Source: Euryarchaeota archaeon UBA602
Lineage (GTDB): Archaea; Thermoplasmatota; Poseidoniia; Poseidoniales; Thalassarchaeaceae
Direction: 5' to 3'
DNA length: 60,052 bases
NCBI GenBank assembly: GCA_002498455.1
Contig: DAHO01000045.1
Coordinates: 7,777 to 67,828 of the forward strand
The notes below the pieces were generated by a model, which saw only the letters and a program-made list of their open reading frames with translations, did not search any database and was not told where the DNA came from. The translations under genes and the position numbers were made by a program. How positions within the stretch are numbered: position 1 is the stretch's first letter; each line of letters starts with the position of its first letter. Shown here piece after piece: positions 24,572-33,284 of this stretch.

Positions 24572-27045
24572 CAGGTCTGCCCTCCTGGGCAACCGCTAGG
24601 GTTTATGCAGTGAGAAATCAGGTGTAGAATCCATTCTTCTGTCGTTGGTTCCACCCATACAATTTGAACTACATCGTTGTCATTCGTATGGTTGAATTCT
24701 GGAAGTGATTCGCCCGATAATAGAGTGAAGTCCGAAATACCCCAGTCATGATCCGTACCGAAATCAGTGGTTTCAACACGAATTTCTATGCTTGAGTTAC
24801 CACGATTGACTCCCTGATGTAGAATGCCATTGGATGGAACCAAAGTTGCTGTCCATGCGGTTTGATGGTTTGAACATGCGATAAGATGGCCATAATCTGG
24901 TAACAACACGGTTCCATTGATTCGATTTTCTGGTAAGGTCATTTCAGGAATTTCAGACATGTTTAGTTCCCATGAACCATTGTCATCGGTTGGGATTGAC
25001 ATTTCAACCCTAGACAATGGACAATGAGTAGATTCAGATGTTTCTTCAAACCACATCAGGTATTCAGCGCTTAGGGACGGGTCGACCATAGAGAAAGCAT
25101 TCGACAAAGTGGTTGCCGGCCAATATCCGCCTGGTAGGTGAAGGTCCGATTCAAGTGTGACCTCTGAACGGTACACTGAACCATCATCTAGTGTAGTTAC
25201 CAAATGGGTTTGGATCTCATCACTTCGCAGCAGATGATGTGTGCCAAAGACACCATCAATGCAGATGGTTGAATTTTCACCTGCCGGTAGAGATAGATGT
25301 GGGCTCGAATCAAACGTGAACAATCCAACAGGGATTGATTCAATACTGATATTACCGGGAAGTTCAGAGTGCCCTGTCATATTTACACAATACTGAGGGG
25401 TGTCAGAATCACCATCCCAAATCCAACTCATTTCAGTGGGAATCGGAGTACTTTGATATGAAAAATTCACTTGATGCGAGCGCGTATCCAACTGTTCCAG
25501 CCAATAGATTTCCAGACTAAACAAATCGGCCCTAATCACCGATGGTTGATCTTCATTTTGCGATTGTAATGTGAACTTCAGTGACTGTTCGCTAAGTGGC
25601 CCAATATCATCGAATTGACACTCAATTTCTGCAAAATACACAATTTCGCCGCATTCTTCGGAAATCGACAACAAATTGACATCATCCCATGAACCACTGA
25701 TGCTGAACTCAAACTCAATGTCGATGTCCATGACTCCGAGGGTGTTCAATGGGAGTTCAATTGTGTTGATTTCATCGTTCACAAAAATGAATTCTGAGGG
25801 CCATTCTGAGGTGTCCAATCCGGCATCCCAATCGTCCAACTCTTGAACTGGCAATAACCCAGGAAATCCTAGTAACAAAGTGGCAACAAGTACAATGGAA
25901 AAAGCATTCTTCGAGCGGTCTGAAAACTCCTTTGCTTCATTGAGAATAAAGGGGATGGCGCTTGCTTCAGGGCTAAATCTACGCCAAGCACCCAAGGCAA
26001 CCAGCATCAGCCATGGCCAAAATCCACCATTGAATACGATGTATATTCCAGCAACCAAGATACCGACAAACAACCATGTCTGAGTCCCTCCTTCTTCCAT
26101 TTCACCGGGACTCAACAAGGCAGATAGCAAACGATCACCAGGAAATCCAGGCAAAGGGAGCAATAGAATCCAGCCCATTGTATTGAGAGTGATTCCTGCC
26201 AATCCCAAGGGATGTAGCCATGAAGAACGGAGACTGAGCTCTTCCGCTGGAATGTAGAGACTCAACAGCAATTCAGGAAGGACTGAAGCAGATACTGAAA
26301 TTGGAGATTCGCCAAAACTCGGAGAGGAATTGCTGGTCAAAACGAAACCAAGTACGGTTAGGATCATTCCTGAGATGATCATGATCAGGGGTGCAATGAT
26401 GGAGACTAATGCCAATGATTTCCGATCTTTGAATGAGAGAAGTTCCAATCGACGCTGGCTGGTAAATCCAATCACCCCAAATGGCCAAATGGGTACGGTC
26501 GGCGTCATCAAAAAGGGAACTGCAAGAGGAATGTGGTGACCCAAATCAACTCCTGCTTTCAACGCAAATCTGCGACGAATTTCACTTCCAATTCCCATCA
26601 CCAATGCGATGGGAAGGGCAAACCAGCAAAACGAATGAGAGAGTAAATCGGGATCTGTCAATTTGGGTCCAGGATCTTGATGCTGAAGCCAAGCCACCCC
26701 CGCCAGGGTCAAGAATGAGGTGAATATCAGCCAAACAGCAGCCATTTGTCCCACTGAAAGACCTGGTTCACGACCAAGCAACTTCGGCCTGATGACCAAA
26801 TCAAACGGCTTTCCATCCTGCAAGGTGGCAAACCAAGACAATCGATTGAGATGTTTATTCAGCTGACTGAGGGCTTTTTCTGAATCCAAATCTTGACCTT
26901 TGAGACTTACTCGCCAACCGATCTCAACATCATCCATATCTTCGATAATGTGAAACCAGCGTGAAACAATTCGCTCAATCAAATCGCGATGGGACCACAA
27001 ATCGGCATCGATTTTCAGCGGTTTAATCGCTTCAGACTCGGCCAT
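24571..27045 (-). CDS. Site-2-protease-like membrane protein lacking catalytic residues
   Basis: 824-residue protein. The first 90 residues are soluble. A membrane region (about 100-400) then follows the peptidase M50/S2P layout. The zinc motif site reads GSEIRRRFALKAGV (153-166), where HExxH is expected, so both His are replaced. The IWPFGVIGFTSQRRLE segment and the third motif, SSWLHPLGLAGITLN then LLPLPGFPGDRLLSALL (275-311), match S2P patterns, but the metal-binding Asp of LDGG is replaced by Pro. Residues about 420-820 form a large extracytoplasmic region of Ig-like strands. Probably a pseudoprotease; ligand unknown. Start 27045 is set by the promoter; ATG 27078 overlaps the TATA-like element. 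Confidence 0.65.
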   Translation of the reverse strand: MAESEAIKPLKIDADLWSHRDLIERIVSRWFHIIEDMDDVEIGWRVSLKGQDLDSEKALSQLNKHLNRLSWFATLQDGKPFDLVIRPKLLGREPGLSVGQMAAVWLIFTSFLTLAGVAWLQHQDPGPKLTDPDLLSHSFCWFALPIALVMGIGSEIRRRFALKAGVDLGHHIPLAVPFLMTPTVPIWPFGVIGFTSQRRLELLSFKDRKSLALVSIIAPLIMIISGMILTVLGFVLTSNSSPSFGESPISVSASVLPELLLSLYIPAEELSLRSSWLHPLGLAGITLNTMGWILLLPLPGFPGDRLLSALLSPGEMEEGGTQTWLFVGILVAGIYIVFNGGFWPWLMLVALGAWRRFSPEASAIPFILNEAKEFSDRSKNAFSIVLVATLLLGFPGLLPVQELDDWDAGLDTSEWPSEFIFVNDEINTIELPLNTLGVMDIDIEFEFSISGSWDDVNLLSISEECGEIVYFAEIECQFDDIGPLSEQSLKFTLQSQNEDQPSVIRADLFSLEIYWLEQLDTRSHQVNFSYQSTPIPTEMSWIWDGDSDTPQYCVNMTGHSELPGNISIESIPVGLFTFDSSPHLSLPAGENSTICIDGVFGTHHLLRSDEIQTHLVTTLDDGSVYRSEVTLESDLHLPGGYWPATTLSNAFSMVDPSLSAEYLMWFEETSESTHCPLSRVEMSIPTDDNGSWELNMSEIPEMTLPENRINGTVLLPDYGHLIACSNHQTAWTATLVPSNGILHQGVNRGNSSIEIRVETTDFGTDHDWGISDFTLLSGESLPEFNHTNDNDVVQIVWVEPTTEEWILHLISHCINPSGCPGGQT

Positions 27046-27080
27046 GGCCCCACCTCTAGTAAGACTGCGAATCATCAACC

Positions 27081-27110
27081 GATATATGACCCACGGCGAC
27101 CTGAAGTCGC
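27081..27110 (-). promoter_or_regulatory. Palindrome plus TATA-like element upstream of the S2P-like gene
   Basis: GCGAC-CTGAA-GTCGC (27096-27110), 5-bp arms with a 5-base spacer, is followed on the minus strand by TCATATATCGG (27090-27080), a good TATA element about 40 bases before ATG 27045. This supports transcription separate from the ATP synthase operon and argues against the longer start at 27078. Confidence 0.5.
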
Positions 27111-27130
27111 AACCATCGGTAAAACTTCGA

Positions 27131-27748
27131 TCATTTATTCTTAAATCGCTTGAGACGGAAGGTCTCTTCGCGCTCCATTTCTTCCAATCGAAGTTGGATG
27201 AATGATTGAGCCTCTTGCATCTCGGGAATCACTTTGAATTCCAACGCGTTCACACGGCGCTTAGTCGCCTCAATTTCGACCAAAAGGCGCTTCAATGTGG
27301 CTTCCATCTCGGCTGCCTTGACAATGTTTTCAATCAACGCAGAGTAAGAATCTGCTGCTTCGTCAATGTAAGCTGAACCTCCAATCAAACCCACACCGCG
27401 CTCACTGATGGTGCTGGTCAAATTGGATCCTTGTACGCTGGGAACGACAACACCCATGATATTGCGAGGACTGACCTCGACTTCGGGACGGTTTGAGATT
27501 GCGATTGCGGCACTCTTGACCGCCAATCCACCCTCAATCGCACCGGCAAGGCTGATTGATTCAACCGCTTGTCTGTAGGTCCCCACCAATCCTTCACGCG
27601 CCTCAATCATCTCAGAAAGAAGGGTTCGGAATTCGTGGAACAATCCGTCACGCTTGAGCTTCAACAGATTGTATCCATTCTGTGTCTGCTTAATCCGACG
27701 CTTGAGATTGATGAGTTCAGAGCGTGTGGGTTTGATGTCCAATGCCAT
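27131..27748 (-). CDS. atpD: A-type ATP synthase subunit D (central stalk)
   Basis: Coiled-coil rotor stalk subunit that fits inside the A3B3 hexamer. The 205-residue translation has the family start DIKPTRSELINLKRRIKQTQNGYNLLKLKRDGL and the matching C-terminal helix RRVNALEFKVIPEMQ. The middle GGSAYIDEAADSYSALIE stretch is typical. A strong Shine-Dalgarno sequence GGAGGTGA lies seven bases before the ATG. It is the last gene of the nine-gene operon, 32 bases after atpB. Confidence 0.97.
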   Translation of the reverse strand: MALDIKPTRSELINLKRRIKQTQNGYNLLKLKRDGLFHEFRTLLSEMIEAREGLVGTYRQAVESISLAGAIEGGLAVKSAAIAISNRPEVEVSPRNIMGVVVPSVQGSNLTSTISERGVGLIGGSAYIDEAADSYSALIENIVKAAEMEATLKRLLVEIEATKRRVNALEFKVIPEMQEAQSFIQLRLEEMEREETFRLKRFKNK

Positions 27749-27780
27749 GATTTCTCACCTCCAGTTACTCAATTGCCCAA

Positions 27781-29160
27781 TCACTTCTTTTCGGTAGGAT
27801 GATACTTGTCAATCCACTTCTGGTCTAGACGGACTAGATATTTGGTGGAAATATTCTGCATGAGATCCCAACACAAATCAAGGGTCTCATCGATCGAACG
27901 ATCTTCATCACGGCTCTGTCGCAGGAACTTGTCTTCAAACAATCCAGAGAAGTCTAGCAATTGCTTGTCACGCTCGTTCAATGCATCTTCACCAACAATG
28001 GCGACAAGACCGCGCAATTCACGGCCCTGTGCATAGGCGGCATACATTTGGTCAGATACCGACTTGTGGTCCTCACGGGTCGTTTTCTCACCGATACAAC
28101 CACCCATCAATCGAGATAGGCTTGGAAGTACGTTGATTGGAGGATAGATACCTGAACCGTGCAACTCACGCGAAATTACGATTTGGCCTTCTGTAATGTA
28201 TCCAGAAAGGTCCGGAATCGGGTGCGTGATATCGTCACCGGGCATGGTCAGAATGGGGAACTGCGTGATGCTGCCCTTCTTGCCCTTCACTAGACCGGCA
28301 CGCTCGTACAGCATGGCCAAGTCAGTGTACATGTAACCAGGATAACCACGTCGACCGGGCACTTCTTCACGTGCAGCACCGATTTGACGAAGAGCGTCAC
28401 AGTAGTTAGTCACGTCAGTGTAAACAACCAGTACGTGATAATCATGCTCAAAGGCAAGGTATTCTGCAGCAGTGAGTGCCAATCGAGGAGTAATCAATCG
28501 CTCGACAGCGGGGTCGTCTGCCAAGTTGACGAATAGTACCGCATTCTCCAGTGCACCTGTTCGCTCAAGGTCACTTCGGAAGAAGTTGTATTCCTCAGCA
28601 GTGATTCCCATAGCGCAGAACACTACGATGAACTCTTCATCGCTGTCCTTCAGTTTTGCTTGACGTGCGATTTGCAGTGCAATGTCATTGTGTGGCAAAC
28701 CAGACGCACTGAAAATGGGCAACTTTTGTCCACGGACGAGAGTTGTACAGCAATCGATTGCACTGATTCCTGTCTGAATGAAATCGTGAGGTGATTGACG
28801 ACTGTATGGGTTGATTGCAGCACCAATGATGTCGGCTTCACCCTCTGCAACAATGGCTGGGCCACCGTCACGGGGTCGACCAGCACCGTCCAGAATTCGC
28901 CCGATCAAATCCTTGCTCACGGGTAGCTTAAACACGTCACCCATGAACTTGACACCAGTTCCTAGATCGACACCTGCGGTTCCTTCGAACACCTGTACGA
29001 CGACCATGTCGTCACTGGTATCGAGAACCTGACCGTTCTTCATACTACCATCTGTCAAGCGCAATTGCACGATTTCACCGTAAGCTACAGGTTCGGTCTT
29101 CTCAAGGAAAACAAGCGGGCCTTTCACGTCTGTAATTGTTCGATATTCCTTTCCACTCAT
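27781..29160 (-). CDS. atpB: A-type ATP synthase subunit B (regulatory nucleotide-binding subunit)
   Basis: Non-catalytic partner of subunit A in the A3B3 head. At 459 residues it has normal length. The Walker A loop is absent, as expected (ISAIDCCTTLVRGQKLPIFSASGLPHND instead). The conserved VVYTDVTNYCDALRQIGAAREEVPGRRGYPGYMYTDLA stretch, and SRLMGGCIGEKTTREDHKSVSDQ, identify the subunit. AGGAGGG lies before the ATG at 29160, eleven bases after atpA. Confidence 0.98.
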   Translation of the reverse strand: MSGKEYRTITDVKGPLVFLEKTEPVAYGEIVQLRLTDGSMKNGQVLDTSDDMVVVQVFEGTAGVDLGTGVKFMGDVFKLPVSKDLIGRILDGAGRPRDGGPAIVAEGEADIIGAAINPYSRQSPHDFIQTGISAIDCCTTLVRGQKLPIFSASGLPHNDIALQIARQAKLKDSDEEFIVVFCAMGITAEEYNFFRSDLERTGALENAVLFVNLADDPAVERLITPRLALTAAEYLAFEHDYHVLVVYTDVTNYCDALRQIGAAREEVPGRRGYPGYMYTDLAMLYERAGLVKGKKGSITQFPILTMPGDDITHPIPDLSGYITEGQIVISRELHGSGIYPPINVLPSLSRLMGGCIGEKTTREDHKSVSDQMYAAYAQGRELRGLVAIVGEDALNERDKQLLDFSGLFEDKFLRQSRDEDRSIDETLDLCWDLMQNISTKYLVRLDQKWIDKYHPTEKK

Positions 29161-29171
29161 CTAAATCCCTC

Positions 29172-30914
29172 CTAGTTTTCCTCCGCCGCTGCGGCAATTT
29201 GTTTGTTCATTTCGTCAACCAATCCATCGACACGGTCGAGGTAACCGGGTTCGAATCGGTCGCGCATCAGGTTGGTACGTGCTGGGACGTTCACAACATC
29301 CTCCAACTGACCCCCTGCTGCGAGTGCCTTCTTGGCTGAATCTTGGAATGTTAGAATGGCTTTGGCCATCTTATATTGTTGCTCTAGACCCGAATATGCG
29401 TCGACATCGTGGAATCCATTCTGTTGCAAGAAGAATTCACGAATCATACGTGCGACTTCAAGTGTCAACTGCTGGTCGACAGGAAGGGCATCCGAACCGA
29501 CCAACTGAACAATTTCTTGCAACTCGGCTTCAACCTGAAGCAGACTGCTGATTTCGGTTCGAATCTCGGGGAAATCTGTAGCGATGTTGTCACGGAACCA
29601 CTGATCTAGACTCTGAGGATACAGAGAGTACGAACTGAGCCAGTTGATTGCAGGGAAGTGGCGCTGTCGGGCCAAACCTGCATCCAATCCCCAAAATACC
29701 TTCACAATTCGAAGAGTACCTTGGGACACTGGTTCGCTAATATCTCCACCAGGTGGTGATACTGCACCAATCACAGTGACTGAACCGTCTTCACCTTCCA
29801 AGGTCTCGACACGGCCAGCGCGCTCGTAAAACTCAGCCAAGCGACTGGACAAGTACGCAGGGTATCCTTCCTCACCAGGCATTTCTTCTAGACGGCTACT
29901 GATTTCACGCATAGCTTCAGCCCATCGACTGGTGGAGTCTGCCATCAGTGCGACGTCATAGCCCATGTCACGGAAGTATTCCGCGATGGTGATTCCAGTG
30001 TATACCGATGCTTCACGTGCAGCCACAGGCATGTTTGAGGTGTTGGCAATCATCACAGTTCGATTCATCAGAGGCTTGCCGGTGTTTGGATCAATCAAGT
30101 GAGGGAACTCATCCAACACTTCAGTCATCTCGTTACCACGCTCACCACATCCGATGTAAACCACAATCTGGGCGTCCGAATACTTGGCCAGCGATTGCTG
30201 TGTGACCGTCTTTCCTGAGCCGAATGGACCAGGGATTCCAGCCGCACCACCCTTTGCGAGTGGGAATAAGAAATCGAGAATGCGCATACCGGTGACGAGC
30301 GGTGTATCTGGCGCATACTTCTGCTTGAAAGGCCGTGGTGAACGGACCGGCCACTTCTGCATCATCTGAATTTCAGTACCATCATCAAGAGTACATACGG
30401 TTTGAGTGACGTTGAATGAACCGCTCTCGATACTGGCAACCTTCCCACTTGTTCCGGGAGGTAACATGACTTTGTGCACAATGGTTTCAGTCTCTTGTAC
30501 TGTACCAATCACATTGCCAGATTCAAGTTCATCGCCAACTGAAACTGTGGCTTCAAAGTCCCAGATCTTTTCCAAATCTAGACCATCAGCATCTACACCA
30601 CGTTCGATGAAGGTACCCATGGTTTTCTCCAAAACCGGCAGTGGGCGTTGGATTCCGTCGTAAATCTGCGTTAGCAGACCCGGTCCCAACTGTACCGATA
30701 GCGTCTGACCGGTGCGTACCACCGGCTCGCCCGGGCGGATGCCGGACGTATCTTCATACACTTGGATAACAGACTTGTCACCGTGTAATTCAATCACTTC
30801 GCCCATCAATCCTTCATGCCCTACGCGTACAACTTCATACATTCTTGAACGGATGCCTGTGGCCGTCACCACAGGTCCAGAAATACGGTAAATCACTCCA
30901 TTTTCGTCACTCAT
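29172..30914 (-). CDS. atpA: A-type ATP synthase subunit A (catalytic)
   Basis: Catalytic subunit of the A3B3 head. In 580 residues it shows the N-terminal barrel, the non-homologous region typical of A/V-type subunits (about 110-200), Walker A GPFGSGKT (229-236), the Glu of GCGERGNEM, and the ADSTSRWAEAMREISSRLEEMPGEEGYPAYL core. No intein interrupts the P-loop, unlike in some archaea. It lies between atpF (24-base gap) and atpB. Confidence 0.98.
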   Translation of the reverse strand: MSDENGVIYRISGPVVTATGIRSRMYEVVRVGHEGLMGEVIELHGDKSVIQVYEDTSGIRPGEPVVRTGQTLSVQLGPGLLTQIYDGIQRPLPVLEKTMGTFIERGVDADGLDLEKIWDFEATVSVGDELESGNVIGTVQETETIVHKVMLPPGTSGKVASIESGSFNVTQTVCTLDDGTEIQMMQKWPVRSPRPFKQKYAPDTPLVTGMRILDFLFPLAKGGAAGIPGPFGSGKTVTQQSLAKYSDAQIVVYIGCGERGNEMTEVLDEFPHLIDPNTGKPLMNRTVMIANTSNMPVAAREASVYTGITIAEYFRDMGYDVALMADSTSRWAEAMREISSRLEEMPGEEGYPAYLSSRLAEFYERAGRVETLEGEDGSVTVIGAVSPPGGDISEPVSQGTLRIVKVFWGLDAGLARQRHFPAINWLSSYSLYPQSLDQWFRDNIATDFPEIRTEISSLLQVEAELQEIVQLVGSDALPVDQQLTLEVARMIREFFLQQNGFHDVDAYSGLEQQYKMAKAILTFQDSAKKALAAGGQLEDVVNVPARTNLMRDRFEPGYLDRVDGLVDEMNKQIAAAAEEN

Positions 30915-30938
30915 TTTTCGTCACTTCCTTTTTTTGGA

Positions 30939-31238
30939 TTACTTCCAAAGGTCGACGCCAAGCGCCGACTTGATGGACTCTCGGAGGGTATTGTCCTCTT
31001 CGGTCCCAATGCCCAACACTGTGGGCGTAATGCTGTCTGCTATCTGCGAGCGCAGACGATCAGACAAGCGAGTCATATCAGCACTATCGATAACGACAAT
31101 GCCCACATCCTTCTGGCTTAGAAGGCCTCGCATGACTTCAGCGAGTTCTTCATCACCGTTGGGATGATGCAATCGGCTGATTCCAGCCAATTGGAATCCT
31201 AAGGTGAATTCGGGTGTACCAACAACAGCAATCTCCAT
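30939..31238 (-). CDS. atpF: A-type ATP synthase subunit F
   Basis: Small Rossmann-like rotor-associated subunit of 99 residues. The family strand-helix pattern is clear: EIAVVGTPEFTLGFQLAGI, KDVGIVVIDSADMTRLSDRLRSQI and TPTVLGIG. It follows atpC after nine bases, and GAGGTGAAAAA precedes the ATG. Confidence 0.95.
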   Translation of the reverse strand: MEIAVVGTPEFTLGFQLAGISRLHHPNGDEELAEVMRGLLSQKDVGIVVIDSADMTRLSDRLRSQIADSITPTVLGIGTEEDNTLRESIKSALGVDLWK

Positions 31239-31247
31239 TTTTTCACC

Positions 31248-32294
31248 TCACAGATTCATGTGCGCTTCGATGACCTCATCAGAGAGGCCTGCCGCTTTGC
31301 CACGCACAAGCAAGCGGATGTTTTGCACCTCGAGCACTTTGCTCTCAATGTAGTGAATCACGGGGAATGCTGACAGCGGATTCAGGTAAGAGAAGCGGCG
31401 CATCATTGAGTTGCGCTGTTCTTGCAATAGTGAGACCACGGGGTCTAAACTGGTTGCAGATGCCTGAATGGCGTCATCAAATCCGGTATCATCGAATGAG
31501 GTGGCTCGGCGGAGGGCCTCAAGCACACCTTCATTCGAATCGGCCATTGATGCAGTTTTGAGAACTGCTTTGGAAATCTTGCCACCGCCAATCATCAGAG
31601 CATCTCGATCTTCTCCATTGATTCCCTGACGGAGGCCACGGAATTGGTTGATGATATTTCGATGGTCAATTTCAACCTGGATGTATTTCTCCAATAATGG
31701 TGGGCTATCGGGTCCACGGATGGCATCCAATGCATCGCGGTAGTACGCAGAGTCGAGTGTGTCTTCCATCTCCTGTAGGCTCGCATCGACCTCAAGACGA
31801 GATAGGGCGTAACCCCAAGGAGTTCCGGACATCGCTGCGACTGCGTCGCTCAAGCTGTCACAATTTCGAACAATATCGAGCCACTTACTGTTGCTCATAT
31901 TTTCCTCAGGAAGGACTTGACTCGAGACCATTTCGATATCTGCACCACTATGTATGGCGCGCAAGACGGTCTTTGCGTTCTGGTATGAGAATCGCTTGAC
32001 ATACACAGCAACGGTGGATTTCAACCGACCTTGGCAGAAGCCGAGAACGGTTTCAAGATCCGCATCCAAATTATGATTCAGTGCGGCTTCAATAAGATCC
32101 GCGCCAGACAAACGGGGAGCATACAAATCAATCTCATTTCGATAACCCATGTCACCGATTGAGATACCAATGGTATCCGGGCCCTGTTGCAATAGTTGGC
32201 GCATACGAGTTGAATCAATAAGCCCTGCACGCCGTGTTTTCGCACGCGCAGCAGCATTGGCCACATTGCTGCGACCGTTATTGACTCGAACCAT
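31248..32294 (-). CDS. atpC: A-type ATP synthase subunit C (d-like socket)
   Basis: Helical subunit that couples the membrane ring to the central stalk. At 348 residues the sequence matches the family three-lobed pattern, with repeated ALN...DLETVLGFCQGRLKS-like helices, VEIDHRNIINQFRGLRQGI and a C-terminal Phe/Tyr-rich helix (SYLNPLSAFPVIHYIESKVLEVQNIRLLVRGKAAGLS). GAGGTGAGAAA lies before the ATG. It follows atpE after 13 bases. Confidence 0.95.
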   Translation of the reverse strand: MVRVNNGRSNVANAAARAKTRRAGLIDSTRMRQLLQQGPDTIGISIGDMGYRNEIDLYAPRLSGADLIEAALNHNLDADLETVLGFCQGRLKSTVAVYVKRFSYQNAKTVLRAIHSGADIEMVSSQVLPEENMSNSKWLDIVRNCDSLSDAVAAMSGTPWGYALSRLEVDASLQEMEDTLDSAYYRDALDAIRGPDSPPLLEKYIQVEIDHRNIINQFRGLRQGINGEDRDALMIGGGKISKAVLKTASMADSNEGVLEALRRATSFDDTGFDDAIQASATSLDPVVSLLQEQRNSMMRRFSYLNPLSAFPVIHYIESKVLEVQNIRLLVRGKAAGLSDEVIEAHMNL

Positions 32295-32307
32295 TTTCTC
32301 ACCTCAG

Positions 32308-32871
32308 TTAATTTCCAAATAATGTTTCGTTGACAGATGCTAGGCTGGCTTTCCAAGCCTCTTCAAGGCGACTGTCAAATCTGTAATCTAGTACGATCGA
32401 ACTGTCTGCGGATTCAAGTGTGAATCCTCCCAGTCCGTCGATATCTGCTCCAAAGTTGAATCCCTTCGCTTCCTTCTCTAGCGCTTTGCGGTCAATCGAG
32501 ACAGGGCGCATGGTCATGCCATCCCCCTCTTTCTTGGCCTCAGCAACAAGGGCTTTGATGAGGGCTGCGCGGCCTGATAGTTTGGCCGAACCAACCTCTG
32601 CCTTGACGGCATCCCATGTAGCATCCAACTCCTTTGCTTTTGCAATGAGTTCACGCTTCTGGTTATCCTGTCGAGAGGATGCAACGAGTTCCTTTGAGAG
32701 CTGTGTGGCTTCGCGCTCGGCTCGAGAAACAAGTGCTTCTCGAATCTCGGCAACTTCTGCCTCAGCCTCTTTATCCAGTGATTTGGCCGTTTTCTTGGCT
32801 TCATCCTTGAGGGCCTTGGCTTCCGCCTTTGCCTGAGCGGCAATTTCGTCAGCTAACGCTTCTAGAGACAT
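32308..32871 (-). CDS. atpE: A-type ATP synthase subunit E (peripheral stalk)
   Basis: Peripheral stalk subunit pairing with subunit H. The N-terminal half is a continuous charged coiled coil (AAQAKAEAKALKDEAKKTAKSL); the C-terminal half is the globular head-binding domain (MTMRPVSIDRKALEKEAKGFNFGADIDGLGGFTLES). Three ATGs lie close together; ATG 32871 (MSLEALADEIAAQAK) fits the family, while 32874 or 32886 would add one to five residues. It follows atpK after about 50 bases. Confidence 0.93.
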   Translation of the reverse strand: MSLEALADEIAAQAKAEAKALKDEAKKTAKSLDKEAEAEVAEIREALVSRAEREATQLSKELVASSRQDNQKRELIAKAKELDATWDAVKAEVGSAKLSGRAALIKALVAEAKKEGDGMTMRPVSIDRKALEKEAKGFNFGADIDGLGGFTLESADSSIVLDYRFDSRLEEAWKASLASVNETLFGN

Positions 32872-32918
32872 CATCACACATTCCATTTAGAGTCGTATCT
32901 GTGGTTTGACCGTTCTGC

Positions 32919-33242
32919 TTAGAGCAAGAACATGGCCAAGAAACCGAACAGGACGATGGTCTCAGGCAACGCAGTGAAGATCAGCGCGTGAGTGAATCGG
33001 TCCTTGTCCTCGGCCAACATGCCGACGGCGGCTGCGCCAATTTGTCCTTGGCTCATACCGGTACCGATACCAGTTAGACCGAGTGCAAGACCTGCACCGA
33101 TCATCTTCATTGCTGCTTCTGTACTTGCGTTGTCTGCTGAATCTGCAGTCTGAGCGGCTACAATGCCTGTTGCAATAAACAACACACTCGAGACAAGCAT
33201 CATTCGAACGCCTGCTTTCAGGGTTTTATTTTTCATTTTCAT
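32919..33242 (-). CDS. atpK: A-type ATP synthase subunit K (c-ring proteolipid)
   Basis: Membrane rotor subunit with 107 residues. An N-terminal hydrophobic signal-like segment (about 12-30, ending AAQTA) precedes a two-helix hairpin. The first helix has the GxGxG pattern (GAGLALGLTGIGTGMSQGQIG) and the second has the ion-binding glutamate E94 in ALPETIVLFGF. Gln66 on helix one together with E94-T95 on helix two resembles the Na+-binding ligand set of known Na+-coupled c-rings, so the ion could be Na+ or H+. ATG 33242 is preceded by AGGAGGAAATG-type sequence; ATG 33236 is also possible. Confidence 0.95.
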   Translation of the reverse strand: MKMKNKTLKAGVRMMLVSSVLFIATGIVAAQTADSADNASTEAAMKMIGAGLALGLTGIGTGMSQGQIGAAAVGMLAEDKDRFTHALIFTALPETIVLFGFLAMFLL

Positions 33243-33284
33243 TTCCTCCTTTTTTCCATTGCTATGCAAGGAATGTGATATGCG

